A stretch of 19,015 bases of DNA. Origin: UBA3478 sp965662045. GTDB taxonomy: Bacteria; Bacteroidota; Bacteroidia; Flavobacteriales; Flavobacteriaceae. The position numbers and the translations under genes were made by a program. The DNA lies in the NCBI GenBank assembly GCA_965662045.1, contig CBFIGE010000025.1, positions 1 through 19,015 of the forward strand, in the 5' to 3' direction. Shown piece after piece: positions 8,078-16,906 of the stretch; the first letter of the stretch is position 1; each line of letters begins with the position of its first letter. The notes under the pieces are model-generated. The model did not search any database, was not told where the DNA came from, and saw only the letters and a list, made by a program, of their open reading frames with translations.

Positions 8078-8085
8078 TATTTTTG
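8078..8085 (+). promoter_or_regulatory. Possible -7 element (TATTTTTG) directly before lipB
   Basis: An exact TAnnTTTG match ending 5 nt before the lipB ATG at 8091. It would give an almost leaderless transcript, and no -33 element is apparent, so chance occurrence in AT-rich DNA is quite possible. Confidence 0.25.
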
Positions 8086-8090
8086 TGGGG

Positions 8091-8828
8091 ATGAATAAAA
8101 AGGTGCTCATTGAAGATCTAGGTCGAAGAGATTATAAAGAAACTTGGGATTTTCAAGAATTGTTGTTTAAAGAAACAGTTGATAAGAAGATTGCCAATAG
8201 AAGACAAAACACCCAGCACCTTACCTCAAATCACTTTTTATTTGTAGAACACGACCATGTTTTTACCCTTGGTAAAAGTGGAGATTTTTCAAATTTGCTC
8301 ATCAGTAATTCTGAATTGACTCACAAAAAAGCTAAGTTCTATAAAATTAATAGAGGAGGAGATATTACTTATCACGGTCCGGGCCAAATTGTAGGATACC
8401 CCATTTTAGATTTGGATCATTTCTTTAGTGACATACATAAATACTTAAGGTTTTTAGAAGAGATTATTATTTTGACTTTGAATGATTTTTCAATTCAAGC
8501 TGAACGTTCTTCAGGAGAAACGGGAGTGTGGTTGGATGTAAATACTTCCAAAGCACGTAAAATTTGTGCCATGGGAATTAGAGCTTCTAGATGGGTGACC
8601 ATGCACGGGTTTGCGTTAAATGTCGATCCAGATATGCATTTTTTTGATATGATGGTTCCCTGTGGCATACAAGGTAAAGCAGTGACTTCTATGAAACAAG
8701 AACTTCAAGACAATTGCCCTACTCTCAGTGAAGTCAAAGATGTGCTCGCCAAAAATTTTGCCCATCTTTTTGAGGTTGAATTTATTCCATCCGATAGATC
8801 GAAAGCGTTTTTTGATCGTCTAGTGTAA
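8091..8828 (+). CDS. lipB: Lipoyl(octanoyl) transferase
   Basis: Transfers octanoate from octanoyl-ACP to lipoyl domains of 2-oxoacid dehydrogenases and GcvH, the first step of lipoate synthesis, in the cytoplasm. The 245-residue protein carries the family motifs in order: HDHVFTLGKSG (about 54-64), RGGDITYHGPGQ (88-99), KICAMGIRASRWVTMHG (157-173) and VPCGIQGKAVTSM (189-201). The catalytic pair Cys191/Lys157 is separated by 34 residues, as in the M. tuberculosis enzyme (C176/K142). The ATG at 8091 is preferred over the in-frame GTG at 8085, which would add only two residues. It follows a putative lipoprotein gene by 26 nt. Its last 47 nt overlap the 3' end of the convergent 777-aa lipoprotein gene. 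No lipA is in the window. Confidence 0.96.
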   Translation: MNKKVLIEDLGRRDYKETWDFQELLFKETVDKKIANRRQNTQHLTSNHFLFVEHDHVFTLGKSGDFSNLLISNSELTHKKAKFYKINRGGDITYHGPGQIVGYPILDLDHFFSDIHKYLRFLEEIIILTLNDFSIQAERSSGETGVWLDVNTSKARKICAMGIRASRWVTMHGFALNVDPDMHFFDMMVPCGIQGKAVTSMKQELQDNCPTLSEVKDVLAKNFAHLFEVEFIPSDRSKAFFDRLV

Positions 8829-11115
8829 CGAATTCTAATTTTTTGTCTTTGTCTATATCTTTTAAATCAATTAAGGATTGTCCTATTACAGGAAAACCTT
8901 CTATTTTAACTCCTTCACGATCATAAGCATAGATTTCACTATTGCTGCTATTCAGAAAAAACACTAATGAATTGCTTTTGATTTTAAAAAGCTGAGGTCG
9001 GTCATAGATACCTACTGGTAATAGAATGTTCTTGGTGTTATTGATATGCGCTCTATGATTGTCTAAAAAAACCTTGTACTCTTGCCTCGCATCAAAAAAG
9101 TGAAATTCGGATTTCTCAAAATCTAACTGAGAATGTTGACCTTTGGTATCGATTTGATGGAGAATACCTTCTTGGTCAGTAAAAGTGAATTTGTCTTGAT
9201 AGACTTCAATAGGATTGTTTGAAAAATTAAAAACTTTATTGACTTTTATTCGCTCCTTGCCGTTTCGATGAAGAATTTTCAATTTCCCATTATTCAGAGC
9301 AAAAACCAAATAATCTTTATTTTTTAGTCGATGGTGTTTGATTTCAGACTGTATACTTGAATTGCTAGGATTGTAATTAAATCCCTTTACTTTTTTACCC
9401 TGTGCATCATAGACGTGTAGTTGTTCGTTTTGGGTCACAAAAAAGCGATAATTTCTATTCTTGTCGTAATCAAATACCGCAAGATTTTTAAGAGGAAGTC
9501 CCTTAGTCCTTATTGGAAATGGAGCTACATTTTTACCGTTACGATCAATTAAATAAAGACTTTTGTCTGTACAAAATGCCAGTTGATATTTGTTGTTTTT
9601 AAAGCGGTCAACTTCGTAAATTTCACTTTGTATAGGGCCATCGAGCGTTATCTTTTCGTGTACCTGAGACCCCTCAATGCTCAAGCGTTGTAAAGAATAA
9701 TCTTCGTCTTGGAATACTATTTCAGCGTTCTTAGTGTAGTGATTACTTACGAATTGAGGTCTTGAAATGATATTATTAGGCACGCTTAAATTGACAACAG
9801 GTGTAATCTCAACTTCTTTTTTCTTCAAAATATTCTTTTGTATAGAAAGGTTTAAAATGTGATAGTAATCTTCGGCTTTGAGCTGAAGAGTGCTGCTGTA
9901 ATTACCGTTAAGACTAATGTTGTTCACATGACTTTCTGAAAAAAGTTGGGTACGAATAGATTTATATAGTAATTGCTTGTCGAAAGTATCTTCGGTTTTG
10001 TTGAGTTTGATGAATTCTTGAACTGCGGCCTTTTTATTTGAAAAGAAATAACCATTATTTATGGTGCAGCTATAGTTGAAATCAGCGCTATATCCATAGG
10101 CTTTGAGAAATTCAAGTGAAGGGATGTCATCGTCTAATTTTAGAATTTCCCGTCCGAGATAATCCTGTTCTAATTGACTGTTGTCGCTAATTATTTTCGA
10201 AAAGCTTATAAAATTGTTACCGTAAACGTAAAGTCCATCACCACTTTTAGTTTTGGTTAAACTCAGTTCTTGAATACCAAAATCTGCTGCTGCTTCATTG
10301 GTAGATTCAGGATAGGAATAATTCTTTACGTTGATGATGTTTTTTGGTGTACTCTGAAGACTTTCGAAAACACGAGGCTTTTGATTCAAGTATTTGGAGT
10401 AAAAATTAGTTCGTTCATCCAAAGGCCAAGCGGCACCTATAGCTTGAATTCCGTTATTGGTAATAGAAAAATCGAGGCCAATCCATAAATTTTTGAGTGA
10501 TTCAAGAGGGTTGTTTTTTAGTGTTTTTATGGATTTATCTGATTTGTAGTAAAGGTTAAAGTCTACTTTTTTATCGGCTGAATTGTATAGCTTATCGAGC
10601 TTATCGTCACTCGGCCAAGTTCCTGCTGCGCGACAACTTTCTTCAATGATGATGCGCGATGAACTGATTAAAAGTTTATCATTCATTTCTATGCTGTATA
10701 AGCTCGTGTTCATTGACCGATATGTCTTAATAATACACTGTTCATAATCTTCTGTCTGCTCAAGTGTAAAAGGCAATTCGAGATATTGTTTTTTAACTGA
10801 AGTTACAGCCAAGAAGTCTTGTTCTTTTCTGCCTTTATTATAAATGCCTATTAGCACTTCTCCGTCTGTATTCAGAGAACCTAAATCATTTAAATTTTGC
10901 AAGGATTTTTGGTTGACGAACTGGGTTTGTACATAGTGTAAGATATCGACCTCTTGGAGTTTATCTTTAAATGTGTTCCAACTGTTTATTTGGGTATAGA
11001 ACTGTGCGTCCTTTGGAAGATAGGAAAGATCTGATGCAGGCTGTTTTGGGTCGGGGTTGCAACTAAAAACAAAAATGAGACTGAGAATACAACCTCTTAT
11101 AAAGTTTCTATTCAT
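8782..11115 (-). CDS. Large lipoprotein with DUF3352-like N-terminal half and propeller-like C-terminal half
   Basis: A 777-residue product. It starts with a lipoprotein signal peptide (IFVFSC, Cys19 lipidated) followed by NPDPKQ. The first part (about 28-450) begins with LSYLPKDAQFYTQINSW, which resembles DUF3352-type proteins in which a LP.da.fy..i pattern opens the domain; this is pattern recall, not a search. The second part (about 455-777) has repeated strands of the type LYLIDRNGKNV, LHVYDAQGKKV, LKILHRNGKERI, LHQIDTKGQ and IYAYDREGVKI, spaced like blades of a beta-propeller. The final segment has DIDKDKKLEFVTL, like FG-GAP/VCBS blades. The protein is probably envelope-anchored, with a binding or scaffold role; no catalytic motif was seen. 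It is the last gene of the four-gene minus-strand run, 12 nt after rnhB, and its 3' end overlaps lipB by 47 nt. Confidence 0.85.
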   Translation of the reverse strand: MNRNFIRGCILSLIFVFSCNPDPKQPASDLSYLPKDAQFYTQINSWNTFKDKLQEVDILHYVQTQFVNQKSLQNLNDLGSLNTDGEVLIGIYNKGRKEQDFLAVTSVKKQYLELPFTLEQTEDYEQCIIKTYRSMNTSLYSIEMNDKLLISSSRIIIEESCRAAGTWPSDDKLDKLYNSADKKVDFNLYYKSDKSIKTLKNNPLESLKNLWIGLDFSITNNGIQAIGAAWPLDERTNFYSKYLNQKPRVFESLQSTPKNIINVKNYSYPESTNEAAADFGIQELSLTKTKSGDGLYVYGNNFISFSKIISDNSQLEQDYLGREILKLDDDIPSLEFLKAYGYSADFNYSCTINNGYFFSNKKAAVQEFIKLNKTEDTFDKQLLYKSIRTQLFSESHVNNISLNGNYSSTLQLKAEDYYHILNLSIQKNILKKKEVEITPVVNLSVPNNIISRPQFVSNHYTKNAEIVFQDEDYSLQRLSIEGSQVHEKITLDGPIQSEIYEVDRFKNNKYQLAFCTDKSLYLIDRNGKNVAPFPIRTKGLPLKNLAVFDYDKNRNYRFFVTQNEQLHVYDAQGKKVKGFNYNPSNSSIQSEIKHHRLKNKDYLVFALNNGKLKILHRNGKERIKVNKVFNFSNNPIEVYQDKFTFTDQEGILHQIDTKGQHSQLDFEKSEFHFFDARQEYKVFLDNHRAHINNTKNILLPVGIYDRPQLFKIKSNSLVFFLNSSNSEIYAYDREGVKIEGFPVIGQSLIDLKDIDKDKKLEFVTLDDQKTLSIYRME

Positions 11116-11127
11116 AGTACAAAGTTA

Positions 11128-11718
11128 CTATTGTTCTTTGATTAATGTGAAAGATGTACGGTGGTATTTAGTAGGACCAAGTTCTTTAATGGCCGACCTG
11201 TGTTTGTTTGTGGGATAGCCTTTGTTTGAAATCCACCCGTATTGAGGATGTTTTTTATGCAATTTCTCCATGTATTCATCCCTGTATGTTTTGGCTAAAA
11301 TAGAAGCAGCTGCAATACTTTGATACTTAGCATCCCCTTTAACAATACACTTGTGTATAATCCCTAGGTATGCTGGAAATCGATTTCCATCAATAAGCAG
11401 GAGTTCAGGTCTGATGCTTAATTTATCGACACACTGATGCATAGCTTTAAATGTAGCTTGAAGAATATTTATTTTATCGATTACACTATGGGAAATATGG
11501 ACTACGCTATAGGCTAGTGCTTGTTTTTCGATAATAGGCCTTAACTCAAAGCGCTGTTCTCTGCTTAGTTTTTTTGAATCATCAAGACTACCTAAATCAT
11601 AATTACGAGGCATGACGACAGCCGCAGCGGTTACAGGCCCGGCAAGACAACCCCGACCTGCTTCATCTATTCCTGCTTCGAATTCATTCTTTTCTGAATA
11701 ACACCGAAGTAGTTTCAA
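11128..11718 (-). CDS. rnhB: Ribonuclease HII
   Basis: Cleaves the RNA strand of RNA-DNA hybrids and single ribonucleotides embedded in DNA. The 196-residue protein has the GIDEAGRG signature (16-23). The expected acidic active site is complete: Asp18, Glu19, Asp110 (LLIDGN) and Asp129 (KGDAKYQSIAAASILAK). Length is normal for bacterial RNase HII. It lies between two lipoprotein genes, 11 nt after the upstream stop and 12 nt before the next start, so it appears to be transcribed with envelope genes rather than with replication or repair genes. Confidence 0.97.
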   Translation of the reverse strand: MKLLRCYSEKNEFEAGIDEAGRGCLAGPVTAAAVVMPRNYDLGSLDDSKKLSREQRFELRPIIEKQALAYSVVHISHSVIDKINILQATFKAMHQCVDKLSIRPELLLIDGNRFPAYLGIIHKCIVKGDAKYQSIAAASILAKTYRDEYMEKLHKKHPQYGWISNKGYPTNKHRSAIKELGPTKYHRTSFTLIKEQ

Positions 11719-11729
11719 CCCTTAAGGTT

Positions 11730-12476
11730 TTAATTCACTCTAAATTCGAAAACTTCAGATTGAGACAGGTTACCTTGACTGTCAGTAGTGTCTACCATCC
11801 AATAATAGGTGTTTCCTGCACTTACCTCGATTTCTTCTAAAGTATTAGCTTCAGTTGTTCCTATGGCGTTATCTCCAACGGTTTCAGCTTCAGTGCTCAT
11901 AAAAACCTCAAAAGAAACTATGTCATCGTCTACATCTGAGGCCTCCCACTCTAGGTTTACTGAGGTAACCCCACTTAGTGTAGCACCTCGAGCTGGCTGA
12001 ACTGCTTCTGCTGGAAATGGAGCATAATTTTCAATTCCATCACCAGCATTGTAAAATTTAAAAGTAGCACTTTGTGCTGTGGCAGTGGTTCCTGATGCTC
12101 TCGAGATGATATACCAAGAAAAAGGTTTTCCTTTTTCTATTTGCAGTGTTCGTTCTGACCCATCGTTTACGGCCAGATTGAATACAACTGCATTGGTCTC
12201 CATATTGGTAACATAAAGCGTGTAGGTGTCTGTATCTTGGGCATCACTCCAGTCGAACGTGATAGAGCTGAAATTTGCATTTACAGATTCTCCCTCTAGA
12301 CAAGTAGTATTGTCTTCTGGAAACACCAAAGACGCAGCTTTGGGATCTGGCACTGCTACAGGGTCATTATCTGTTACGGGATCGTTATCTGTAGTTCCAC
12401 CACCTCCATCTCCTGAGCATGAAATCATGAATGCTATGGGCGTAATTAATCCTAAAAGTTGTTTGCTTATTTTCAT
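11730..12476 (-). CDS. Lipoprotein with two fibronectin-III/Ig-like domains
   Basis: A 248-residue product with a lipoprotein signal (AFMISC, Cys20) followed by a flexible tether SGDGGGG and a DNDPV/DNDPV duplication (about 30-40). Two beta-sandwich modules follow. The first (about 45-145) has ITFDWSDAQDTDTYTLYV and FSWYIISR; the second (about 155-248) has VNLEWEASDVDDDIVSFEVF and TYYWMVDTTDSQGN. The spacing of W, Y and the final strands is Fn3-like. Its ATG overlaps the stop codon of the upstream 1426-aa gene as ATGA, so translation is probably coupled. The product is likely on the outer membrane, possibly partnering the large exported protein. No enzymatic motif was seen. Confidence 0.85.
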   Translation of the reverse strand: MKISKQLLGLITPIAFMISCSGDGGGGTTDNDPVTDNDPVAVPDPKAASLVFPEDNTTCLEGESVNANFSSITFDWSDAQDTDTYTLYVTNMETNAVVFNLAVNDGSERTLQIEKGKPFSWYIISRASGTTATAQSATFKFYNAGDGIENYAPFPAEAVQPARGATLSGVTSVNLEWEASDVDDDIVSFEVFMSTEAETVGDNAIGTTEANTLEEIEVSAGNTYYWMVDTTDSQGNLSQSEVFEFRVN

Positions 12477-15400
12477 TTCTTGATGATTTTATATTGTTGA
12501 ACGGTGTCTTCTGCTTCTACATTTAAGATGTAGAGACCAGGAGCTAACCCCGAGATATTACTTGAAATATATCCGTTATCAGCGGCTTGAGCTTTTCGGT
12601 AAATGGCTTGGCCATTGAGTTGATAAATACTTACAACTGCAGTATCTTTTTCTGCAGAACCTAAGTAAATATTAATTATTCCGTCTCTCACTGGGTTTGG
12701 ATATACAAATAGTTTTTCGCTTAAAACTATTTTCTTCATGATACTTCCTTGACAATCCAAATCAGAACTGATTTCAATTTGATTTTCAATTTGATTTAAA
12801 CTTAAAGTAATTTCACTCTCTGATGTGACAAAGGTTTCTTCATTCACCTTTATGGTATAAGTAGATGCTCCTTGTAGTTGCAGTGTCACCTCGTCTGAAT
12901 TATTCATCACTGTTTGCACGCTTAATGGTTCGGGTTCACCTACCATAACTCCGTAACTTCTGCTGTAATCAGGAATTTCATTTATACTCAAGCGCACTTC
13001 ATATGCTCCTGCATTAATGTTGTCAAACGTATAAGTGCTTGTAAATACTTCACTAGTAATGACCTCTTCGATATCATTTAGTAGTGTTACTTTGACCTCT
13101 TGTGAAAGGTTGGAGTCAATGATTATTTGACCATTGTTATTCTCGCTACAAGTTTCGGCAACTGTTTTTACTGTAAATGCATTAGCCGGTAAAGAAAAAA
13201 CTTGACAACCATTTACATCTACAATTGCTCCATTTTCGGTTGTTGGGCAAAGATCATTTCCGTTCAATACTCCATCGTCATCGATGTCTTCATCACACGC
13301 ATCGCCAATGCCATCTCCGTCAAAGTCTTCTTGACCTGGATTGAAAACAAGAGGACAACTATCCTCTGCATCTAAGATTCCGTCGTTGTCGTCATCTAAA
13401 TCACAGGCATCACCTTCGCCGTCGTTATCTGTATCAGTTTGATCAGGGTTAGGTGTATATTGACAGTTATCATCTACATCTAAGACTCCGTCATTATCAT
13501 CATCTTCGTCATCTTGCACACCAAAAACTTGGAAGTCGTCAATAATAGCACCTTCTTCAACTACAGCTTGATCTGAGTGGAATACTATTCTGAATATGAC
13601 GTTGGGTTCGTTGGTTAAATCAGTTTCGCCTCTTGCAGCGTTAGCTACAAAGTCATAGGCGTATTCAGTCATGTCTGAAGCTGTACCAGTCCATTGTGCA
13701 CCTGGACAGTTGTAACAATCGTTTCCGGATGTATTTTCCGTACGATCTGAATTGTACCAATTAGGTTCACTGTCAATAGATCCTAAAACACTCCAATTTA
13801 CTCCACCATTTGTTGAATATTCAACATAAACGACATCCCAGTTTTGTTCTAACTCAAATGCCATATTGAATTTAAGTACCGGCACTGTGATATTTACAAG
13901 TTCATAACAAGGTGAAATCAGATATCCTTTAGTTTCGTTAGGGTGATCTCCTGCTAAGATTGTTCCGTAAACATTTGTTCCAGAGGTGGTTTGATTTAGT
14001 AAAGTACCTGTAGGTTCTCCACGTTCCCAAACACTTCCGTTACCTCCTTCATTATAGGTGACAAAATCTCCATCTTCACCTTCAAAATCAAATACTTCAC
14101 TTCCGTTGGCAAACTCATTGACAATAAAACTTGCATTCAATTGATTGTTATCTGTGAAGGTGTCGCCTTCTGAAGTCACCTCAATATTGAGATTAACCAA
14201 ACCGCTCAAGGTAGATGGAACATTATTAAGACTAAGGGTTACTTCTTGATTCGGTTCCAGATTCACGTCAAATTCTTCTTGTATTGGAGCTTCTCCGTTA
14301 AAAGAATAACTTACCAGTAGTTTGTTCACCGCATTCAATCCTTCATTAAGGGCTGTAAAGTTAATATCTGAAATACTACAGCTTATCACGTTGTTAGAAG
14401 GGCTAATCGAAGTGATTCCAACCTCTTCATTTGGAAGAGTAACATCGATTGGAGAAACAAAAAATCCTCGACCGTAAGTTGAAGCTACAATCACTTTATC
14501 TTCTAAACTGATATCGAGATCACTCACCGAGGTGTTCGGAAGATTGGTATTGTAGTCTTCCCAATAATCTATTGTATCGTCTGTGCGATAAACACCCAAA
14601 GAGGTTCCTATAAATAGACTGTTATTTACATCACGAGGCTGATGTGTAATCGTCAAGAAAGCCTGATCTGTAGGAAGATCAAAGGTAATGTCCTCTTGTG
14701 TGGCATCTTGATTTTCATCCACTGTGACCACAATTACCTGAGGATTTGAGGGTTGGCTATTTGGATTTGAGCCAACTCTTCTAGAAAGTGTCACATATAC
14801 TTTATTGGGGTCGTTACTATTGATAGACATGTCCGAAATAGGATTGTCAAAAGAAGTTAAGAAGTCAAAATCGCCTCCTGCATCTGTTGAAATATACATT
14901 CTATTATCAACTGCAGCATACATTATATTGCTATCATTAAGAGAAACTTCTAAATCGTCCATAGGATCACCTGTCAAGTTATCAGACAGTCGGCTCCATT
15001 CTCCAGCTACTAATTTCCATACAGCTTCATATCCAGCAAAAACTTCACCTTCTTTATTTACGGTTAAGGGAACAATCCAATTACCTGATGCATTAGATGG
15101 TCTATAGGTAACACCGCTTAAAGGTCCAAAAGTGGTAGTTGACCAAAGCACACCTCCAAATTGGGTGAATCCGTAAGCTACGTTGTTGTTTGAAGGATCT
15201 ATTTCGTAATCCATACCATCACCTCCGGTATAAATTGACCATTGATTATTGCTGTAAATAAATCCAGAGTTGTCTTGAGTCCCTCCTACTGCACGGTCTG
15301 CACTTTTTCCAATATCCATTCGATAGAATTGGGTAACACGTAGTCCATCGCTGTAGTCTGTAAACGTTGTTCCTCCATCTTCACTTGCATATAAACCACC

Positions 15401-16753
15401 ATCAGAACCTACATAAAGTCGGTTTCCGAAAAACTTTAGGGTGTGAATGTCAGCGTGTGTGAATGATGGGGTAAACTCACTCCAACTGTTTAATTTTTCA
15501 AATATGTCTCCTCCATTTGATGATTTCCAAACATTTAAGCATCCAGTATATATAACGTCTTCGTCATTAGGGTCAACTGTAAATGCTAAATCGAACCAAG
15601 CTTGAGAGGACTCTAAAACATTAACTGTATTCGTTGATTGTGCAAAGGTCTCTCCTGAGTCTGAAGATTTAAATACACCCAAATAAGCATAGCTATTTTG
15701 AGGGGTATCTGCGTACAGCAAGTAAACAACTTCTGGATTTGCTGGCGTAACACCTATTACAATTCGCGAGGAAGCTGTGGGAAGTACTTCAACGGACTCA
15801 TCTGGATCACCATCTAAATTTGTAAACGTTGCTCCACCATCTGTTGATTTGAAAAAATCATCGCTGTCAACTGCATAAATTGTATTGGGGTCGCCGGGTT
15901 TTAATGCAAAATCTTTGATGTTTCCGGTTTTCATTTGAGTGAAGGTTGCTCCACCATCTGTAGATTTTTGTAAACCTTTTAAGTTTCCTGCCACCCAAAT
16001 GGTATTTGAATCGGTAGGGTCGATAACAATTTCATTTAGCGACTCGCTTTTGCCCATATCCTCAACTAATAGCCCTGTATTAGTCCAACTATTCCCTCCA
16101 TCGGTTGATTTAAATACTCCAGCAGAGTAACTGTCTAGTGCATCGTCATCTCCGGTAGCGATGTATATTATGTCGGTATTATTAGGATCTATAGCGATTC
16201 CAGAAACACCAATTTGAGGAAATTCGTCAAATAGTGGAGTCCAACTAGATCCTCCATCGGTTGTTTTCCAAATACCACCTGAGGGCGCTCCTGCGTACCA
16301 GACCTGGTCGTTTGTAGGGTCTACAGCCATTTGGTTTATTCGACCAATACCTGGTGTAGATCCGTTGAGACGATTAACATTTACAGGTCCAAAATTTTGC
16401 CAATCACTTGTCTCATTGGGTACATTTTCACTATTTATTTTGTTAATATATGAAGACCACAATTGAGATGGGGACTTTAGTTTACCATCTTCGTTAAGGT
16501 GATACTGCCAATAGTTAGACCACCTCATGTAGGGCTTGAATCCACTACCTTTTTGTTCTGGGTCATTTTCTTTTTGTTGCCAGTAGGTTTCAAAAGCTTC
16601 ATTAAGTTCTTCTAGGGTGTAATCTTGAATTGTATTTTCTTGAGAAGTCGAATTGTCTTTCAAGAGAGACATCCACGGCGCGTCTTGAACATATTGGCCG
16701 AATGATAATGAGCTGACTAATAATAATCCACTCAGCAAAAATTGCTTATTCAT
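12473..16753 (-). CDS. T9SS-exported giant Asp-box (VPS10/sortilin-like) propeller protein with TSP3 repeats and sorting domain
   Basis: A 1426-residue secreted protein. The signal peptide is residues 1-19 (SFG|Q). From about 145 to 765 there is a multi-bladed propeller with eight Asp-box/BNR-type motifs by eye, such as KTTDGGSSW, KSTDGGNSW, KSTDGGATF, KSSDSGETF and ASEDGGTTF, as in VPS10/sortilin and sialidase-like folds. A CARDB/Ig-like module (about 775-870) and a jelly-roll-like module (about 880-1075) with FNMAFELEQNWDVVYVEYS follow. Next come calcium-binding thrombospondin type 3 repeats (about 1082-1185) rich in DxDxDG and CDxDxDxDG. A further Ig-like module precedes the C-terminal type A T9SS sorting domain (about 1347-1426, starting LFVYPNPV and ending QQYKIIKK). 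No sialidase catalytic residues are evident, so it is more likely a cell-surface or released binding protein than an enzyme. It is first in a four-gene run and its stop overlaps the next start. Confidence 0.93.
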   Translation of the reverse strand: MNKQFLLSGLLLVSSLSFGQYVQDAPWMSLLKDNSTSQENTIQDYTLEELNEAFETYWQQKENDPEQKGSGFKPYMRWSNYWQYHLNEDGKLKSPSQLWSSYINKINSENVPNETSDWQNFGPVNVNRLNGSTPGIGRINQMAVDPTNDQVWYAGAPSGGIWKTTDGGSSWTPLFDEFPQIGVSGIAIDPNNTDIIYIATGDDDALDSYSAGVFKSTDGGNSWTNTGLLVEDMGKSESLNEIVIDPTDSNTIWVAGNLKGLQKSTDGGATFTQMKTGNIKDFALKPGDPNTIYAVDSDDFFKSTDGGATFTNLDGDPDESVEVLPTASSRIVIGVTPANPEVVYLLYADTPQNSYAYLGVFKSSDSGETFAQSTNTVNVLESSQAWFDLAFTVDPNDEDVIYTGCLNVWKSSNGGDIFEKLNSWSEFTPSFTHADIHTLKFFGNRLYVGSDGGLYASEDGGTTFTDYSDGLRVTQFYRMDIGKSADRAVGGTQDNSGFIYSNNQWSIYTGGDGMDYEIDPSNNNVAYGFTQFGGVLWSTTTFGPLSGVTYRPSNASGNWIVPLTVNKEGEVFAGYEAVWKLVAGEWSRLSDNLTGDPMDDLEVSLNDSNIMYAAVDNRMYISTDAGGDFDFLTSFDNPISDMSINSNDPNKVYVTLSRRVGSNPNSQPSNPQVIVVTVDENQDATQEDITFDLPTDQAFLTITHQPRDVNNSLFIGTSLGVYRTDDTIDYWEDYNTNLPNTSVSDLDISLEDKVIVASTYGRGFFVSPIDVTLPNEEVGITSISPSNNVISCSISDINFTALNEGLNAVNKLLVSYSFNGEAPIQEEFDVNLEPNQEVTLSLNNVPSTLSGLVNLNIEVTSEGDTFTDNNQLNASFIVNEFANGSEVFDFEGEDGDFVTYNEGGNGSVWERGEPTGTLLNQTTSGTNVYGTILAGDHPNETKGYLISPCYELVNITVPVLKFNMAFELEQNWDVVYVEYSTNGGVNWSVLGSIDSEPNWYNSDRTENTSGNDCYNCPGAQWTGTASDMTEYAYDFVANAARGETDLTNEPNVIFRIVFHSDQAVVEEGAIIDDFQVFGVQDDEDDDNDGVLDVDDNCQYTPNPDQTDTDNDGEGDACDLDDDNDGILDAEDSCPLVFNPGQEDFDGDGIGDACDEDIDDDGVLNGNDLCPTTENGAIVDVNGCQVFSLPANAFTVKTVAETCSENNNGQIIIDSNLSQEVKVTLLNDIEEVITSEVFTSTYTFDNINAGAYEVRLSINEIPDYSRSYGVMVGEPEPLSVQTVMNNSDEVTLQLQGASTYTIKVNEETFVTSESEITLSLNQIENQIEISSDLDCQGSIMKKIVLSEKLFVYPNPVRDGIINIYLGSAEKDTAVVSIYQLNGQAIYRKAQAADNGYISSNISGLAPGLYILNVEAEDTVQQYKIIKK

Positions 16754-16880
16754 CTAATCTAAAATTTGCGACAAAATACACTAAATTTTGAGCAGGTTCA
16801 AATATTGTTTAAGTGAATAATAAAATAACAAAGCTTTCTTTTTTCAAATTGGTGATATATTTAAAACTAAGAAATCATTG

Positions 16881-16888
16881 TAACTTCG
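16881..16888 (+). promoter_or_regulatory. Possible -7 element (TAACTTCG) of the putative porin gene
   Basis: One mismatch from TAnnTTTG. It sits about 18 nt before the TTG start at 16907, which would place the transcription start just ahead of that codon. No clear -33 element is visible. Confidence 0.3.
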
Positions 16889-16906
16889 CTCCAAAATTAT
16901 ATCCTG

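Noticed and set aside
12226..12483. Plus-strand ORF of 85 codons opposite the Fn3-like lipoprotein
   Set aside because: Antisense shadow of a gene with a clear lipoprotein signal and operon position.
12473..16753. Annotation of the Asp-box protein as a sialidase
   Set aside because: Asp-boxes are shared by many propellers, including VPS10-type proteins; no convincing sialidase catalytic residues were seen.
16754..16800. A TATTTTG sequence on the minus strand as the promoter of the giant T9SS gene
   Set aside because: It is one base short of TAnnTTTG and no -33 element is found, so it is not listed as a feature.
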